Origin: Gracilaria gracilis
Taxonomy: Eukaryota; Rhodophyta; Florideophyceae; Gracilariales; Gracilariaceae
Assembly (NCBI GenBank): GCA_030374805.1
Contig: JARGSG010000235.1
Location: forward strand, 186,001-250,000
Length of the DNA: 64,000 bases
Direction: 5' to 3'
Part shown: one piece after another, positions 34,820-47,084 of the stretch
Layout: each line of letters opens with the position of its first letter
Position numbering within the stretch: position 1 is the stretch's first letter
The notes under the pieces: generated by a model
Database searches by the model: none
The model's input: the letters and a program-made list of their open reading frames with translations, nothing else
What the model was told of the DNA's origin: nothing
Program-made: the position numbers and the translations under genes

Positions 34820-36651
34820 TCACATGTAAATATCTACAACGATGAGACATAGACAGGAGAAAAGAGCCAAGTAAAGAAGGAAACAAAGTGGTTCGTCATT
34901 CTGTGAAGAGTTCCCTGGTAGATTTTTCTTGCTAAACTCCCTGTAAAGGTCTTTGTTCATCTGATAGGTATTTTTCGCGAACTCCTTGAGATCATTATCG
35001 TCGCTAGCCAATGCGCGCTTGTAGAGATCCGCATTTGGCATAACTTCTGAGAACAGCTCGTTCAATTGTCGAGCCCGTACAGGCGCCTCCATCTTCTTCT
35101 TGAATGTTGTAGAGCTCTGCGCTTTTTGGATCTCCAAGTGCTCCGCCATTATGTCGTTAAACTTATCAAACCGCTTTGAGACGTTGTCGAAACTAACTTC
35201 CAGTTCGGAGCTCTTTCTTTTCTTCGTCTGCGGCCTTGTTGACGATTCATTGATACTTTCGTCCACATCAGCCACACCTTCCTCATTACCCCCTGCTACC
35301 CCTGTTCCTGAATGAATCAATTTCTTCGCCAACTGTATAAGCTCCGTATCCTCTTGTGAAGAACCCACACGGCAAACCAAGAAAAGAACAAGTGTCCTCT
35401 TTGCCTCCGCAGTAAATTGTCTGGACCCGAACAACGGCAGAAATCTTACTACACGATCAGGATCGTTCTGCCCAGATGCCGACCAACGATTGTATGTCTT
35501 GGTGAACTCCTTCTTGGATGCATAAAATTGGTTCTTCAAAAGTGCCGCACCCCTGTGCCGCAATGGCCTTTTATTCGAGTCTACTTCATCCAAGTATCCA
35601 GCGAAAGTTTCCCGTGAGTCTACATTCGGGTCGTTGAATCGTAGTTCAATGACACCCCAGAAGGCATTTCTTGTCACCCACGCATCCAGTTCTGCTCTAG
35701 TAAGCGTCGCTCCCGTGGCCTTCAGAAGAGCATGCCGACACCGCTCGTCATCGCGCAGAAGAACACAAAGCCTCTCGAATTCGTTGAACGTAGAGTTCTG
35801 CGCTCTTCCGTTTTCTTGTTGTGCTTCATTCTCCAGCGAATCCAGTAAACGTGACATTTCTCTAATACTTCCTCTTTGTCTCCTGGGAATATCTTTGCGA
35901 TAATGTACGGCACCTCTGGCAGTATATTACAAGTGTAAAACGATCTCTGCGCTTCAATTTCCCATCTGCTAAACTGTGTCAGCTTCTCGTTTGCTTCAAT
36001 AAGTTCATTCAAATTTACCCCCTTCCCATTCTGTATATACAAATGAATAAGTAACCGAGATATGAGTTCATTCTTAGACCGGTTGTTTTGCTTTAACTTC
36101 CAGTACTTGCTGATCTTTCGAAGATCTTTAACCTGCTGTAGCTGTAAAAATGAATGAAAACGAACAACCCAGTCAGTTTCCTGAAATGCACATGACTGAA
36201 ACTTCAAGAGCTCCTCATCGAGATTTGATTCATTGTTAAACGGTGTAGGTTGGTTAGAGTGGTTCGGTCCTGCTTCCTGACCTTCTTCGGGAACGTCGGC
36301 AACGTTGGATATCCGTGAGATAGAACTATGTCCGCGGGGGCTCCTACGAACCCATGCGCGGTGTTCTACAGTCTTCAAGCTGCCACTGGGAGCACGATGG
36401 TGAACGGAGGCTGATGGAGGATGAGAACAAGACGGAGTAGGTTTTTCGAGCGAAGGAACCAGTAGACATGGCTTGGGTGGTTGGGTGGGCTTTTGCGCTT
36501 GCGTGGAAATGCCGCGATAGTCGTTTGACTTCTGCGACGAGGCATATTGCAATGACTCAATCTCACTTTCAAGTGGAGGGGCATTATAAAAGTTCGACGC
36601 AGAGTGAAATAATGGAGGTGACGGCGTTTCTGGTGTTTTGGAATCCGCCAT
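34820..36651 (-). pseudogene. Putative DNA-binding partner protein of the Harbinger-like element, two frames
   Basis: Two overlapping open frames lie on the minus strand. The first (36651-35722, ATG at 36651, 309 codons) has a disordered Pro/Ser-rich start and a SAP-like helix-turn-helix (VKDLRKISKYWKLKQ, NELISRLLIHL). The second (35857-34820, ATG at 35857, 345 codons) contains DAWVTRNAFWGVIELRFND and KNQFYASKKEFTKTYNRW, reminiscent of Myb/SANT-like proteins that accompany PIF/Harbinger transposases, and ends in a charged helical region. They overlap by 136 bp in different frames. That suggests one gene broken by a frameshift, although two genes remain possible. The start lies about 320 bp inside the right inverted end and faces the transposase gene. 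Assignment to Harbinger rests on position and pattern only. Confidence 0.5.
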
Positions 36652-36971
36652 TACGGAATTGGCAAGAGGAGCAAAGTGCAGTGGTATCGTTGTACTTGCA
36701 GATTATAACACAAAGGCGGCTCGCAACGCAGAAAGTTGCATTCAATCTACGTTCCCTTTTTTGCGACGCATGGATTTTGAGATCTCGTGTTCCCCCTCCA
36801 TGTATAGTGCGCCCTAGCAGCCTTTGGGTCACTTAGAGAGATTACGACCCGTCCGAGGTCCACAAAGGTCGAAATCCTCTACACTATGGTCGGAAACGGG
36901 GGCTTTAGGAAAAGAACTGGGTCCAAATCTAACGAGCCAATCACAAGGCGTAGTTTGAATTTACGTAGCAT
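36652..36971. other. Subterminal region, nothing recognised
   Basis: This lies between the minus-strand gene and the right inverted end. No gene is seen. It presumably contains the promoter of the minus-strand gene. Confidence 0.3.
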
Positions 36972-37009
36972 GGATTCATGAATCCGTGCTCTGTAAAGAA
37001 CGGGCCTGA
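36972..37009 (-). repeat. Right terminal inverted repeat, Harbinger-like element
   Basis: On the minus strand it reads TCAGGCCCG, TCTT, ACAGAG, ATTCATGAAT, matching 2888-2925 with about six mismatches. A short hairpin (GACAGG...CCTGTC, 37007-37037) overlaps its outer edge. Confidence 0.55.
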
Positions 37010-37172
37010 CAGGTCAAAGTGCAAAAACTTTGCCTGTCACCGCGCTCTGTAACATTTTTCCTTAACTTTCTAGGGAAATCATGAAACCTCCCCAGTTTTC
37101 ATGTGTTATGCATGCAGAGAGAAAACTGTTTCAATTATGCAGAGCCTCAGTCAGCGGCGCTGACTCTTTATG

Positions 37173-37257
37173 GAGCCTTCGTCAGCGGCACTGACTCCGC
37201 TCAGCGCACCGTGCGCCACGGTGCGCTGAGCGAAGTCAATGCCGCTGACGAAGGCTC
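37173..37257. repeat. 85-bp GC-rich palindrome
   Basis: GAGCCTTCGTCAGCGG on the left returns as its complement on the right, with about 40-bp arms around a 5-bp centre (GCGCC) and few mismatches. Flanking sequence repeats parts of the arm (GTCAGCGGCGCTGAC at 37150). It looks like a foldback element or a solitary transposon end. Confidence 0.7.
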
Positions 37258-37321
37258 TGTCTGTGCCACGGTAGAACGGGTGCAACGGTGCGCTGACCCA
37301 GCACCGCTGAGCGAGCGATCA

Positions 37322-37957
37322 AAACCTAAATTCAGCGCCCATCAGATAAGGTCTCGCCGGCGGCGCCATACAGTCGAAGCTCACGTTGCTTGCTGTGGTG
37401 ACGCCCGTTGCAACAGCAGCAACGGCGCGACGACGAACGGCGTGTGCTGCATGATGGGCGGCGGCGGCGGTGAAAGAAAAACAAGTGGTGCACTGATGGC
37501 ACTGTCGACGGGGCTAATGACTCGCAAGGGCAGCCGGCGGCGGCCGCCGCCGCAGCGGCCACAGCAAAAGCCTTCTTTGCCCGCCGTCTACACCAGTGCG
37601 CGCCGCCGCGCCGCTGTCACGCGGCGCGCCAGCGCTTCCGACAGGCCACCGCCGCCGCCAGGGCCGCCGGAAGAGCCGCCACGCGAGCCGTCGAATGAGG
37701 TGGACGCGTGCTACGCGCGCTTCTCCGAGTTTGTTCCGCGTGGCGGTGACGCGCGCCTGCAGGACCAGCTGATGAGCGAGGTGCTATGGCGCGCCACGCG
37801 CGCTGCCACCACGCAGAGCACAGAGCCCACCATCCAGAGCGAGGTGCACACCGTGTCGGAGCCGCTGTCCGAGCTGTACTCTAAGTCGCGCCGCTACCTG
37901 CACAAGCACAACCACAAGCTGGGTATGCGCGCCTCGCTCTCCTTCATCTTAAAGTGA
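37322..37957 (+). CDS. Unrecognised GC-rich open frame
   Basis: This open frame lies in a GC-rich tract. The first part is Arg/Pro-rich low complexity. The last 70 residues look more like real protein (QDQLMSEVLWRATRAATTQS, SEPLSELYSKSRRYLHKHN). I do not recognise a family. The composition alone favours long frames here, so it may not be a gene. The start is arbitrary. Confidence 0.3.
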   Translation, partial: KPKFSAHQIRSRRRRHTVEAHVACCGDARCNSSNGATTNGVCCMMGGGGGERKTSGALMALSTGLMTRKGSRRRPPPQRPQQKPSLPAVYTSARRRAAVTRRASASDRPPPPPGPPEEPPREPSNEVDACYARFSEFVPRGGDARLQDQLMSEVLWRATRAATTQSTEPTIQSEVHTVSEPLSELYSKSRRYLHKHNHKLGMRASLSFILK

Positions 37958-38728
37958 AATCAGCAGCTCATGCGCCCCACAAGGCGTCCAAGCAGCAGCG
38001 CTCTCAATTCTCGAAGGAGCTCGCTATCGTGCACGCTTTGCTCCGACGTACTGCTTGCTCGTGCTCGTGCTCGAACCGCAAAGCCCGTGGTGCTGCAGCC
38101 GCCGCCGTACGTCTGCTGCAACTGCCACAGCCGCAGCCGTAAACGAAGAGCGTGCAATCGACGTTGCTGCGTGCGCCCAATGCGCTCTTGCTCACCTTGG
38201 TGCTGTGAACCATGGCGCTCGAGTCGTTTGAGAACGTTTTGTCGCAGGAGAATGGGCTGTCTATCTTGGCGCACTACTCGGCCTTCGGCGCGCTCTTCGT
38301 GCTGTGCGCCACCTACCTTCACGCCTTGCGTTCGGCGCATGCGCGCGCTCTGCATCAACTGCGTGGACGCTTGTCGTCGCCGTTGGTCAGCGCTCGCCAC
38401 CGCCGCAAGCGATGACCCGCAGCAAGCGATGAACCCTTCGTATGATATCAAGTGTTCACTGAATGCCTTTGTTTTCGCGTGCTTGTCGCTCCTCGCTCCT
38501 TCGCTCGCGCACTGCGCTGCTTTCCAACGCCGCGAACGCGCGCTCGGTCACGGCTGCTTTGGTGCCTGCTACCTGTGTTTGCTGCCTGTTGGCAGCCATA
38601 TGCTTCAAGCTTGTACTTTGCCACCACGTCGTCTTCTCAAGCTGTTTGCACACCGCAAGCGCTTCGAGTTGCGCCGCCACGGCAAGTTTTGTATAAAACC
38701 ATCCAAGTCACACACTACCCTGTACGTA

Positions 38729-39280
<552 letters not shown>

Positions 39281-39317
39281 TTTTTTTTCATCAGCAAGGT
39301 GATTTCATCATACCAGC

Positions 39318-41545
39318 CTACACAAGAAAAGAACGCATTACCCCTGTCTCCGGGAGCTCTTCTTTTTCTTCCTCTACATGTTCCCATTCTAGAAGGTCTT
39401 CTTCGTTGCTCGTGTCCTCATTTTCCACCTTTGCGTTATTTCCTATTTCGAAATAGGATACAGAGTCCACCAAGTTTCCTCCTGAGCCTAATGGCACTTC
39501 ATGTAAAGCCAAATTCATGGCTTGCGGTCTTGCTATTGTGCCTCGATTGCGTCTCCGTCCAGATGTCAATGCGAGATTAAAAGCACGGAAGATCATCTTT
39601 TCCACTTTAACCGGATGAAGTCGGTTCCGGGTCGGAGTTCTTATCCTTCCTTGCAGGCTAAAACTTCTTTCTACGCTGGAAGAAGACGGACTCACCGACA
39701 GTAAGCGAAGAGCAAAGCCCTTTAACCAAGGTCTTTCGTTGTACTGCATTCTATATACAATGGGTATATTTTTAAAGGCCATTAAAACCTCGTGCTCACT
39801 CGCGTTGTCTTCTTGAGATTTCCAAGAGAGACGCACGAAAGAAAACTCTTCAAATAGTTTTGTAACTGCTTCGTCTTCCCCTCCGGAGCTAGGAAGCTTC
39901 TGCGTCTGCGGGAAAACGTTTGATCCCTCGTACGGGCGAAGATGCTTTAGAATGTCTGCATTTTGAAGGGAAAGTTCATCGTTGACGCTGCGGATATCTA
40001 AGAAGTACGTAACAAAATGAATAGAAGTGAGTAGAGGTATTTTCCGCGATCCGCCATTCAGTCGTCCGCGTATGGCAGTCAGCACCCCATCCTTTCGTTC
40101 TTGTGTAAAGAACGGAGTGAGAGGAAGAGCCAATAGCTGGTGTTCGAGTTGCCCAGTGGCCGGATACACCTGGGATATGACTAAACTGTCATCATCGAAG
40201 ATACGAAGGTATTGCTTGAAAAGCCGAAACACATTTTATATATCTAAACACCGGTCATAAACCTTACTGTCTTTGACAATGGCTTCAAACGCATCACGGC
40301 TGTCGTCCCTTCTGCCCTCACGTTGTGCAAAAGTCAGGACACTGTACAAGACTCTCATAAACAGGCCTTCCCCTTATAAACGAGTGAAGCATCCCCTCCG
40401 AACTCACAAAGCGAGTGGGTGCCATTCGCATAGGTAAAATCGCCGTGCGAAGCGGCAAGAATCTACCATAATCGTTCAGCTCTTTGGTTGATGTTGTATA
40501 TCCGGTATTAAGGAGATTCCTGTTGTACTGCTCCTTCAGCCTCTTGAAACGAAAATAAGGCTTAGAATGTTTGCGCAAGTCATTCACGACAGCTCCAACC
40601 GTATTCAAAATATCTTTTACCCAAGGCAGCTCGCCAACATCCAGCATCACGAGATTGGCGACATGAGTCTGATCCTGACTGGAAAGTATGTGGTTGTGTC
40701 TCTTAGCAAGCTCCTCTTTCGCCTTGACACAAGAACTCGCATTGTCGCTGACTACCACACATATGCGTTTCATGTTACCGAATTCTGCAAAGGCAGAATC
40801 TACCACATTTGCGTAGTGCGTAGAATCGCAGCTCTGTGATCCAGTATATATAGATCGTAGAAAGTATGTCTTCCTTGACCTGTCCACACCGGTGGTGCAT
40901 AACAGAACATTGACGACATTCGCGGAGCTTGCATCTGTTCAGCCATCAAAGATGAGAGTTCCATAGGTCTGTCGCAATGAAGCCGCAATCTCAGATTTGA
41001 CAGACATGAGCTTCTTCTCATACAAACCCTGCATATTCTTTCCAGCCATTCGGGATATGCTTGGAAACTCTTCAGCAACACCAGAATCCAGGAGCTTGAC
41101 AAATTCATAGAGCTCATTCTCGCCTTCTCTGCGACTGAGAACCGAGAATGGCAGCATATGGTTGACGACGAAGAGTGTCAATAGGTCTGTCATGCGACTT
41201 CTCAGCCTGTACAACCTTGCTTGCTGACTCTCCGCTGCAGATCGACGCCGTTTGGACCCCATCCCGGCGTTGGTTGACGGCATCGGGTTTGTCCATTGGC
41301 TCGGTCCCGCACGAACGTCTTCCTGACGGGCTCGTTTGGAGGGAGTTGCTGGAATTCCGAAGCATTCCGAGGCACTCCCAAGTTCACGGTAGGCGTGCAG
41401 TAATGACGGGGTTTTCAGAAGCCAGGAGAGGGTAGCTGGTGATGTGAAGGAGCACTGTAACAAGTGCTGGCCTAACTGTGTGGCGTTGGTTGTCGCTGCC
41501 TTAGTTTGCCAGCGCCACCCATCGCAGGTTGTAAAGAAATTGTCT
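39318..41545 (-). pseudogene. hAT-family transposase pseudogene
   Basis: On the minus strand a BED-finger-like start (FTTCDGWRW...LGQHLLQC, about 41545-41460) leads into a DUF659-type segment (FVVNHMLPFSVL; TYGTLIFDG) and then VSDNASSCVKAKEELAKRH and THVANLV. The C-terminal dimerisation domain has ALRLLSVSPSSSSVERSFS and NRLHPVKVEKMIF, the hallmark of hAT transposases. Lesions are a TGA at 40939-40941 where the family has Trp, a frame change near 40320 and a TAA near 40245. The last 60 residues are acidic. No terminal repeats or 8-bp target duplication were found by eye. Confidence 0.82.
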
Positions 41546-42110
41546 GGTGAAGAGAGGCTATCGTCGCAGGGCTGCAGAGAAAAGCACTCAGTAGGCCACC
41601 AGGCTCACTTGCAACCAACTTTGCGAGACGAAGACGAGAATGACTCCTGCCGCTGGGCGTTATTGGATGACATGATCAAACGGTGCGGACCTCGATAATG
41701 GGGATGGGTCTGCTGAAAAGAGGTACACAAACGATGCAAAGTGTTGCACAGTTTAGGCTTCATAGCCACGGCCACACTGCGCCAGTTTCAGGCGCTGACT
41801 GCACGACGGGCCGACGTTCCTTCCCGCCCCCATTAGAAGTTCGGGGGGTATATTTTAGGGCTAAAGCACGTCGATCTTGAGAGCCTTGTGCGCCATATTT
41901 CGAATGGCTGTATAATCTCCCCGCCGCTGTACAACCTATATTCCTTCCCAACTGGAATTCCGGGCAGCGACCGGAGGCAAGACGCGTCGCCATTGCCGCC
42001 TTCCGAAACCGTATCGGAAGATAGCTCGCGCGCCCTCTCCCGCCGCAGCAAGCATCATCACCAGATGATGGGTTGCTTCGGTCTTCGAACAATCATTGTT
42101 TTCTTTGAAT
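41546..42110. other. Intergenic, nothing recognised
   Basis: There are short frames only. No repeat or known motif was noticed. Confidence 0.3.
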
Positions 42111-42399
42111 GACACTAGAACGAAGATTTTGCACCGGTGGAGGAAGAAGGGGGAGGGCTGGGTGATGGGTTGGGGGGGGCGGTTGGGGGCATTTTTGTTG
42201 CCGTTGCTGTTGGTGGAAAGCGCGTTGCTGCTGTTCGCAGAGAGCGGACGGAACGTTGGAGGGTCCCTTGCCACTCGCGCCGGTCGCACTCGCGCTTCCT
42301 TACAAAACTCGCAATCCTTGCCTGTGACGCTCTCCAACAACCGGATGCTTTCAAGGTCGTTGCAGCCTTTTCCCAAGCTGCACGCCACCGCGCCATATG

Positions 42400-42868
42400 A
42401 CGGGCCTTTCGTATTCGCTCGTTGCTGTTTATGGCGTCCAAGTCGACGCCAAAGTCTTTTTACCAGTTCTTGATGCCGTCCGTGACGGTGAAGGCAATGC
42501 CGTACTTGTCCGCGACCTTGACGCCGTCGTCGCTGAGGACATGGAACGGCAGCTCCATCTCCATGATCATCTCCTCGCTCTCGTCGGTCGTTTGTGCTGA
42601 GATGATGACCAGCTTGGTGCCCAGCGCCTCGATGTGGTCGTCGGCGAGTATGAGCGAGTCGAGCGTGGCGTTGCAGGACGGGCACCACACGCCACGATAA
42701 CAGGTGACGACGACGGCCGGCAGCACACGAGCCAGCAGCAGCGACTTTGAGGTCCTCACCAGAAGCGTCAGCGGGACCAGAGTCATTTTCAGCACCGACG
42801 GCAACCGAATTGGCGCTGGTGACCATGGCCGAACCGTTGCCGAAATCAATGGCAACACAATTCATCAT
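42400..42868 (-). pseudogene. Peroxiredoxin-like (AhpC/TSA, thioredoxin fold) pseudogene
   Basis: The core reads VVVTCYRGVWCPSCNATL (a CxxC site in thioredoxin-fold context), LVIISAQTTDESEEM, FHVLSDDGVKVADKYGIAFTV and IKNW. After a TAA at 42460-42462, KDFGVDLDAINSN continues in the same frame. The stop stands where Tyr is common (Y-x-x-F-G-I-D-L in relatives). The start, MMNCVAIDFG with a typical DASGEDLKVAA strand, lies in another frame from 42868, and the frame changes near 42740. The C-terminal part of the usual domain is missing. Relatives reduce peroxides using thiols. This copy has at least two lesions plus a truncation. Confidence 0.75.
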
Positions 42869-43298
42869 AGTAGGTGTCGGAGTCGCCTCCGTGGTCGATA
42901 ATTTGCTGCAGAAAACGGTGGCATAGTTGGTGCGTCGTCTGGAAAACCGTGATCAATCGGGTCAACTGACACCCTAGCTAATCCTTCATGGTCCACTGCA
43001 GAGGAATATGATCTGGACTTTATAGTTACTGGGGTATGTCGACAAATAGTATTCGTTACAACGTTTAGTTAGGTTTTTCGCATGACTTCGTGATCGTACA
43101 TGCCCATGTTCGACCTATGGGGATCAAAACATTCGAGACAAAACCGGTATGGAAAGCCATGCATCTAAAGGTTGAATAAAACAGTGTATCTCCAGTCCCA
43201 TGCTTCTTGAGAAACAAGTCTCTGGAACAGGAAGGGCACCATCGTCGCAGCCGACTCGTTCGAGACATGATAATGCCGCTGGTCGGCAAGTCAAAGCT
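42869..43298. other. Intergenic, nothing recognised
   Basis: This lies between the peroxiredoxin and SNF2 relics. No open frame with a motif. Confidence 0.3.
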
Positions 43299-46200
43299 TC
43301 ATCCCAATGCCGTGTTTTGTTCCCGCACGCGCAGTTTCAGTGTTATTAAGTTCTCGAATTGCTCGTGCTTTCTTGACATAATCGCATTTGCTTTCCAACC
43401 GTCCTCCGGGGATAACCCATTCATCTTCCAAGTATTAGTCCTTTCCTGAGAATTCCAGTTCTTCGTCAAAAGTTCCTCGTCATCGCTAGTATTCCTCGTC
43501 CCTGATTCACTGTTCGAATCCTTACCTCTTCCCGGAGCTCTTCTATCTTGCGGAATGAGGATATGCTTCCTGGGATTAGAGTCAGCCACGCTACTGGGTT
43601 TCGCGGCTCGGCTGTGTTCAGCCTCAATTGGCTCGCTACCCTTCTCTCCGGACTTGCGCTTCCTCCAATTCTTCCCTTGACTAAAAGACGGGAAAAGTCT
43701 TTATAATGACTTCTATCTTGCATAAACGCTATGAGACGAATCACTTAGCGCGCTCGTTTTCACTCTTATCCTTCCGCTTTCATAACAACTTGAACCCACT
43801 CCATTCGCCATTTTGAAAACCTTGTGCCTCCTTTTCCGCTTTCTAGCAAATGAACCAGAGCGTCTCTTACCCTCTTCTGGTTGCTGGGTAGAAGGCTCAC
43901 CGCCAGGACGAATTTTCAACTTCAGGTACACTGTACTTCCATCACTCCCTCCTAAATTCATCTTTATCATGTCCTTTTCGGGTTCAAGTTTGATTTGCCT
44001 TTCGTGACCCCCATTCTCCTTTGATCTTCGAGATTAAAAGCGACGTGGCCTATTCTTCCTAGAAGCAGAACCAGTTGTGCCTCCCGTATCTAACTCACGG
44101 TGCTTAGGTTCATTACCAACCTTAAGCTCGATGTCTGAGCCCGATACAACCCCATTTCCAATTACTGAAGGACTTCTTTGGCGAGCAGAACTGCTCGCAT
44201 CCTTTGAAGAAGATGACAAAGAAACGGAAACCGATCGAGATTTCGATGGATTCACGCGTCTGCTCCCTTTGGGCCGAGATGGGGCTTCTTCGTTATCAAT
44301 ATCTTCACTTGTATCAATTCTGTCATCAGAATCGGTTTTCTTCCATTCGCTCTGACGGCTTTCCCTTCTCCTTTTCCTTTTCTGAAACACTTCTTCAACC
44401 GTAGCTTCCCCTTCTATCACCTGTAGCCACTCAGCCTCTGTCAGGCTGTCAATGTCATGCATCACTTTCCGCTTTCGTCTTCCTCGACCATGAGACATGA
44501 GAATATTTTGCTCTCTTTCCCCTGCTGTCTTCTGGTTCACTTCTGGTTGTAAAACCCATTCTGGTGGCTCTGCTTTTTCAGCAAATATAGGTTTGTACAA
44601 CCCGTTCTCTGCTGTTTCTTTGTGGTACTTCACGAAGTCCTCAAACACGTTGTCCGTTTGGGCAAACAGTCGATTCAAATCTTTCACTGTCGGGACGCTC
44701 CCTGTACTGTCTTCGCCATTCCTTTGACGAAGAATGTTCTTGAGCATCTGGTGTCTGTCCATTTCTGTGCTCTTTTCGTTGAACTGTCCTGCTTGGATGA
44801 TCTGAGCGTCAATCTGGAGCTTTCCGGTTTGCTTGCTCCAATACTTTCTCTTCAATAGTGCTTGTACAAATCAAACGAATCACTCGTACAACTTTGGTCT
44901 TACCAATGCGATGAGTGCGATCCTGAGCTTGAAGGTCCATCACGGGGTTCCAATCAGAGTCAAATATGATTACGGTATCTGCAGTTTGAAGATTCAATCC
45001 TACGCCTCCGGCACGTGTCGAAAGAAAAACGCAGAACTAAGGAGAGTCCTTCGCGTTGAACTTGTTCAGTAAAGCCTGCCGATCATCAGCTTCGTGGTAC
45101 CGTCAAGACGTACGTACTGAACGTCTATTGCGTTAAGAAAGTATTCGAGATAGTCCAGAGCTGCAGTCATTTGAGAAAAGATAAGAGTTCGGTGTCCATG
45201 GAGCCGTAACTTTGGAAGCATATGATGGAGCAGATAGAACTTTCCACTGGAAATGATTAGCTAGTCTTGGGGAAGAGTTGCAATTGCTTCGAAGTCGTAA
45301 CACAGATAAGGATTATTGCACTGCATTAGCAGGTTGTTAAATGCCCTTACTCCGTTCGACTTTCCAGTTGCTAGCCCGATGCGATTCATGACCTAACGAT
45401 ATATTACTCTCTGCCATGATGACATAGCGCAGTGAAGAACATGTTCAACTTTTTGCGGAAGTTGAGATTCTACATCTGACTTCAGCCTCCGAAGCAGAAA
45501 CGGTCGCAGAACCTGGTGCAGGCGATTGATAACCAACAAGGTCTCCTCTTCTTCTAGTTCCGCCGAGTCTCCAAGAGCAGTTGTTTCAAACGGCTTCTTA
45601 AACCATGTCTCAATTGTTTCAGCGGAGGCAAAAGCAGTGGGCAACAGTAAATTGAACAATGCCCATCGTCCAGTAAGATTGTTCTGAAATGGGGTAACAG
45701 TAAGATTGTTCTGCAATGGGAGACCAGTAATAATTAGTCGATTGCGAGGTTTGCATTTCACACCAAGGGTCATCGCCAGCTTGCAATTGGCATTTTCCAT
45801 TCGCTGTCCTTCGTCAATAACGATGTACTGCCAGTATATCGGACTGAGAATACTCTGGTCTTTCACTGTGAACTCATACATGGTGAGGACCACGTTGTAA
45901 TCACAGCTTGCCATTTGGGCCTGCTGAATGTTCTTTCTAGTGAGGTTTTCCCCCCTGTATACGACTTTAGTAACGGATGGAGCCCACAAGTCTAGTTCAC
46001 GAACCCAGTTTCCCATTGTGCTAAGCGGGGAAATAACTAGAAATTAACCAGCGTTCTTCTTCTCCTCGAATAGATACGTAATAAGAGATATGGTCGGGAT
46101 AGTCTTTCCGAGTCCCATTTCGTCGCCTAGAATGCTGTCAAAGTTATTGTTGTACAAGGACACCATCCATTTAAGACCTTCGACTTGGTAAGCCTGCAGT

Positions 46201-46600
46201 GTACCATGCACCATTATGGATGGTTGTCGCACTTCTTCCTGCACAGAGTGTGTAACAGTATAGTATAAGTCGCGCCCCCGCCTCATCCCATCAATAAAAA
46301 CTGCGTCCCTGTCTCGCAGCTCTTCATTAAACGTGTTGTAGTCACCAATACTATCTGTACCTTCGGATTCTTCGCGCTCCCGCTCGACTTGAGCACAGAT
46401 TCGCATGAGTTAGCTGCCTATCTGCCGCACGAGCTGCAGTACGGGTTAGTTTTTGATGTTCTTCAGCAGCTTCAGATACGCCTGCTCCTCATTGCTTCGA
46501 AGGAGTCTTAGTCGTTCAATTATCTCCCGCACTCTATTATGGATTTTGCAATGGCCCCTCTTTCCGCTATATCTCGCTTCGAGAGTTTAAAAACCTCAAT
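43299..46600 (-). pseudogene. SNF2/BRG1-type chromatin remodeler ATPase pseudogene
   Basis: In order: a post-HSA segment (SNEEQAYLKLLKNIKN, about 46500), ATPase lobe 1 with [27 protein letters not shown] (Walker A, about 46110-46135), STMGNWVRELDLW and DEGQRMEN (Walker B, about 45800), then lobe 2 with [38 protein letters not shown] and [13 protein letters not shown] SnAC-like tail follows (DAQIIQAGQFNEKSTEMDRH, 44800). This order identifies the SWI/SNF ATPase class (Snf2/Sth1/BRM). Lesions include two stops before lobe 1, a TAA at 46044, stops after 45393 and near 45280, frame changes near 45090, 45030 and 44830, and a TAA at 44034. A 27-bp tandem duplication doubles QNNLT (45671-45724). The tail to 43299 stays in frame with two more stops. 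Confidence 0.85.
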
Positions 46601-46699
46601 GCCTGACAGAGCTTTCAATAAGCCTCAGAATTCCGGGATGTGACGCTCATTGTCTGACCATGTTTCGCATTTCAGTGCCAATGATCCCTCGTATCGGCT

Positions 46700-46990
46700 T
46701 CAAAAACGGCCCAACACCAATCCCTGAATCGCATCATCAAAGCCACTCGTCACGACGCTATGGTTCTCACTGGAATCTAAGTTAGCGTTTATCATGTCAG
46801 TGAGCTTTCGATTGAAAGGGGTTCGCGTTTCAGATGAGGTGTTGGAAGTACCGTTTGAAGCAGTTGTCAAAATTGGGTCAATCGTCGATAGAGCAGGTAT
46901 AGTCGCACTGCGACCTTCGGCGACAATATCACGAAACGCTCGTTTGAGCACAACGCCGCCAATTCTCTTCCCAATCATGTAAACAATCAT
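46700..46990 (-). CDS. Unrecognised open frame upstream of the SNF2 relic
   Basis: This is a 96-codon frame on the same strand as the SNF2 relic (RAFRDIVAEGRSATIPAL, FDDAIQGLVLGRF). It could be part of the N-terminal region of that gene, but it contains no QLQ or HSA signature that I recognise. Confidence 0.3.
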   Translation of the reverse strand: MIVYMIGKRIGGVVLKRAFRDIVAEGRSATIPALSTIDPILTTASNGTSNTSSETRTPFNRKLTDMINANLDSSENHSVVTSGFDDAIQGLVLGRF

Positions 46991-47084
46991 ATGCGAGCGT
47001 TGGCGGATAGTTGTACTAGAGGAGTCAGCAATTTGATCTGGATTGGAGTCTTACGGGTGCCTCTCACCAGAACTGGTCTTTACT

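Larger units (their letters stand above)
2888..37009. mobile_element. Large PIF/Harbinger-like element with nested insertions
   Basis: A roughly 38-bp sequence starting TCAGGCCCG at 2888 recurs inverted at the right, ending CGGGCCTGA near 37009. I count six mismatches, and both copies end in ATTCATGAAT. A transposase gene begins about 150 bp inside the left end on +. A two-frame gene begins about 320 bp inside the right end on -. Convergent transposase plus DNA-binding protein is the usual PIF/Harbinger plan. Without the 22.9-kb retrotransposon insertion the element would be about 11.2 kb. A cyclin relic and a TAF1 relic lie between the two element genes. A clean 3-bp target duplication is not visible (TCA on the left, TGA on the right), so the outer limits are tentative. 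The right-hand end could belong to an unrelated relative. Confidence 0.5.
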
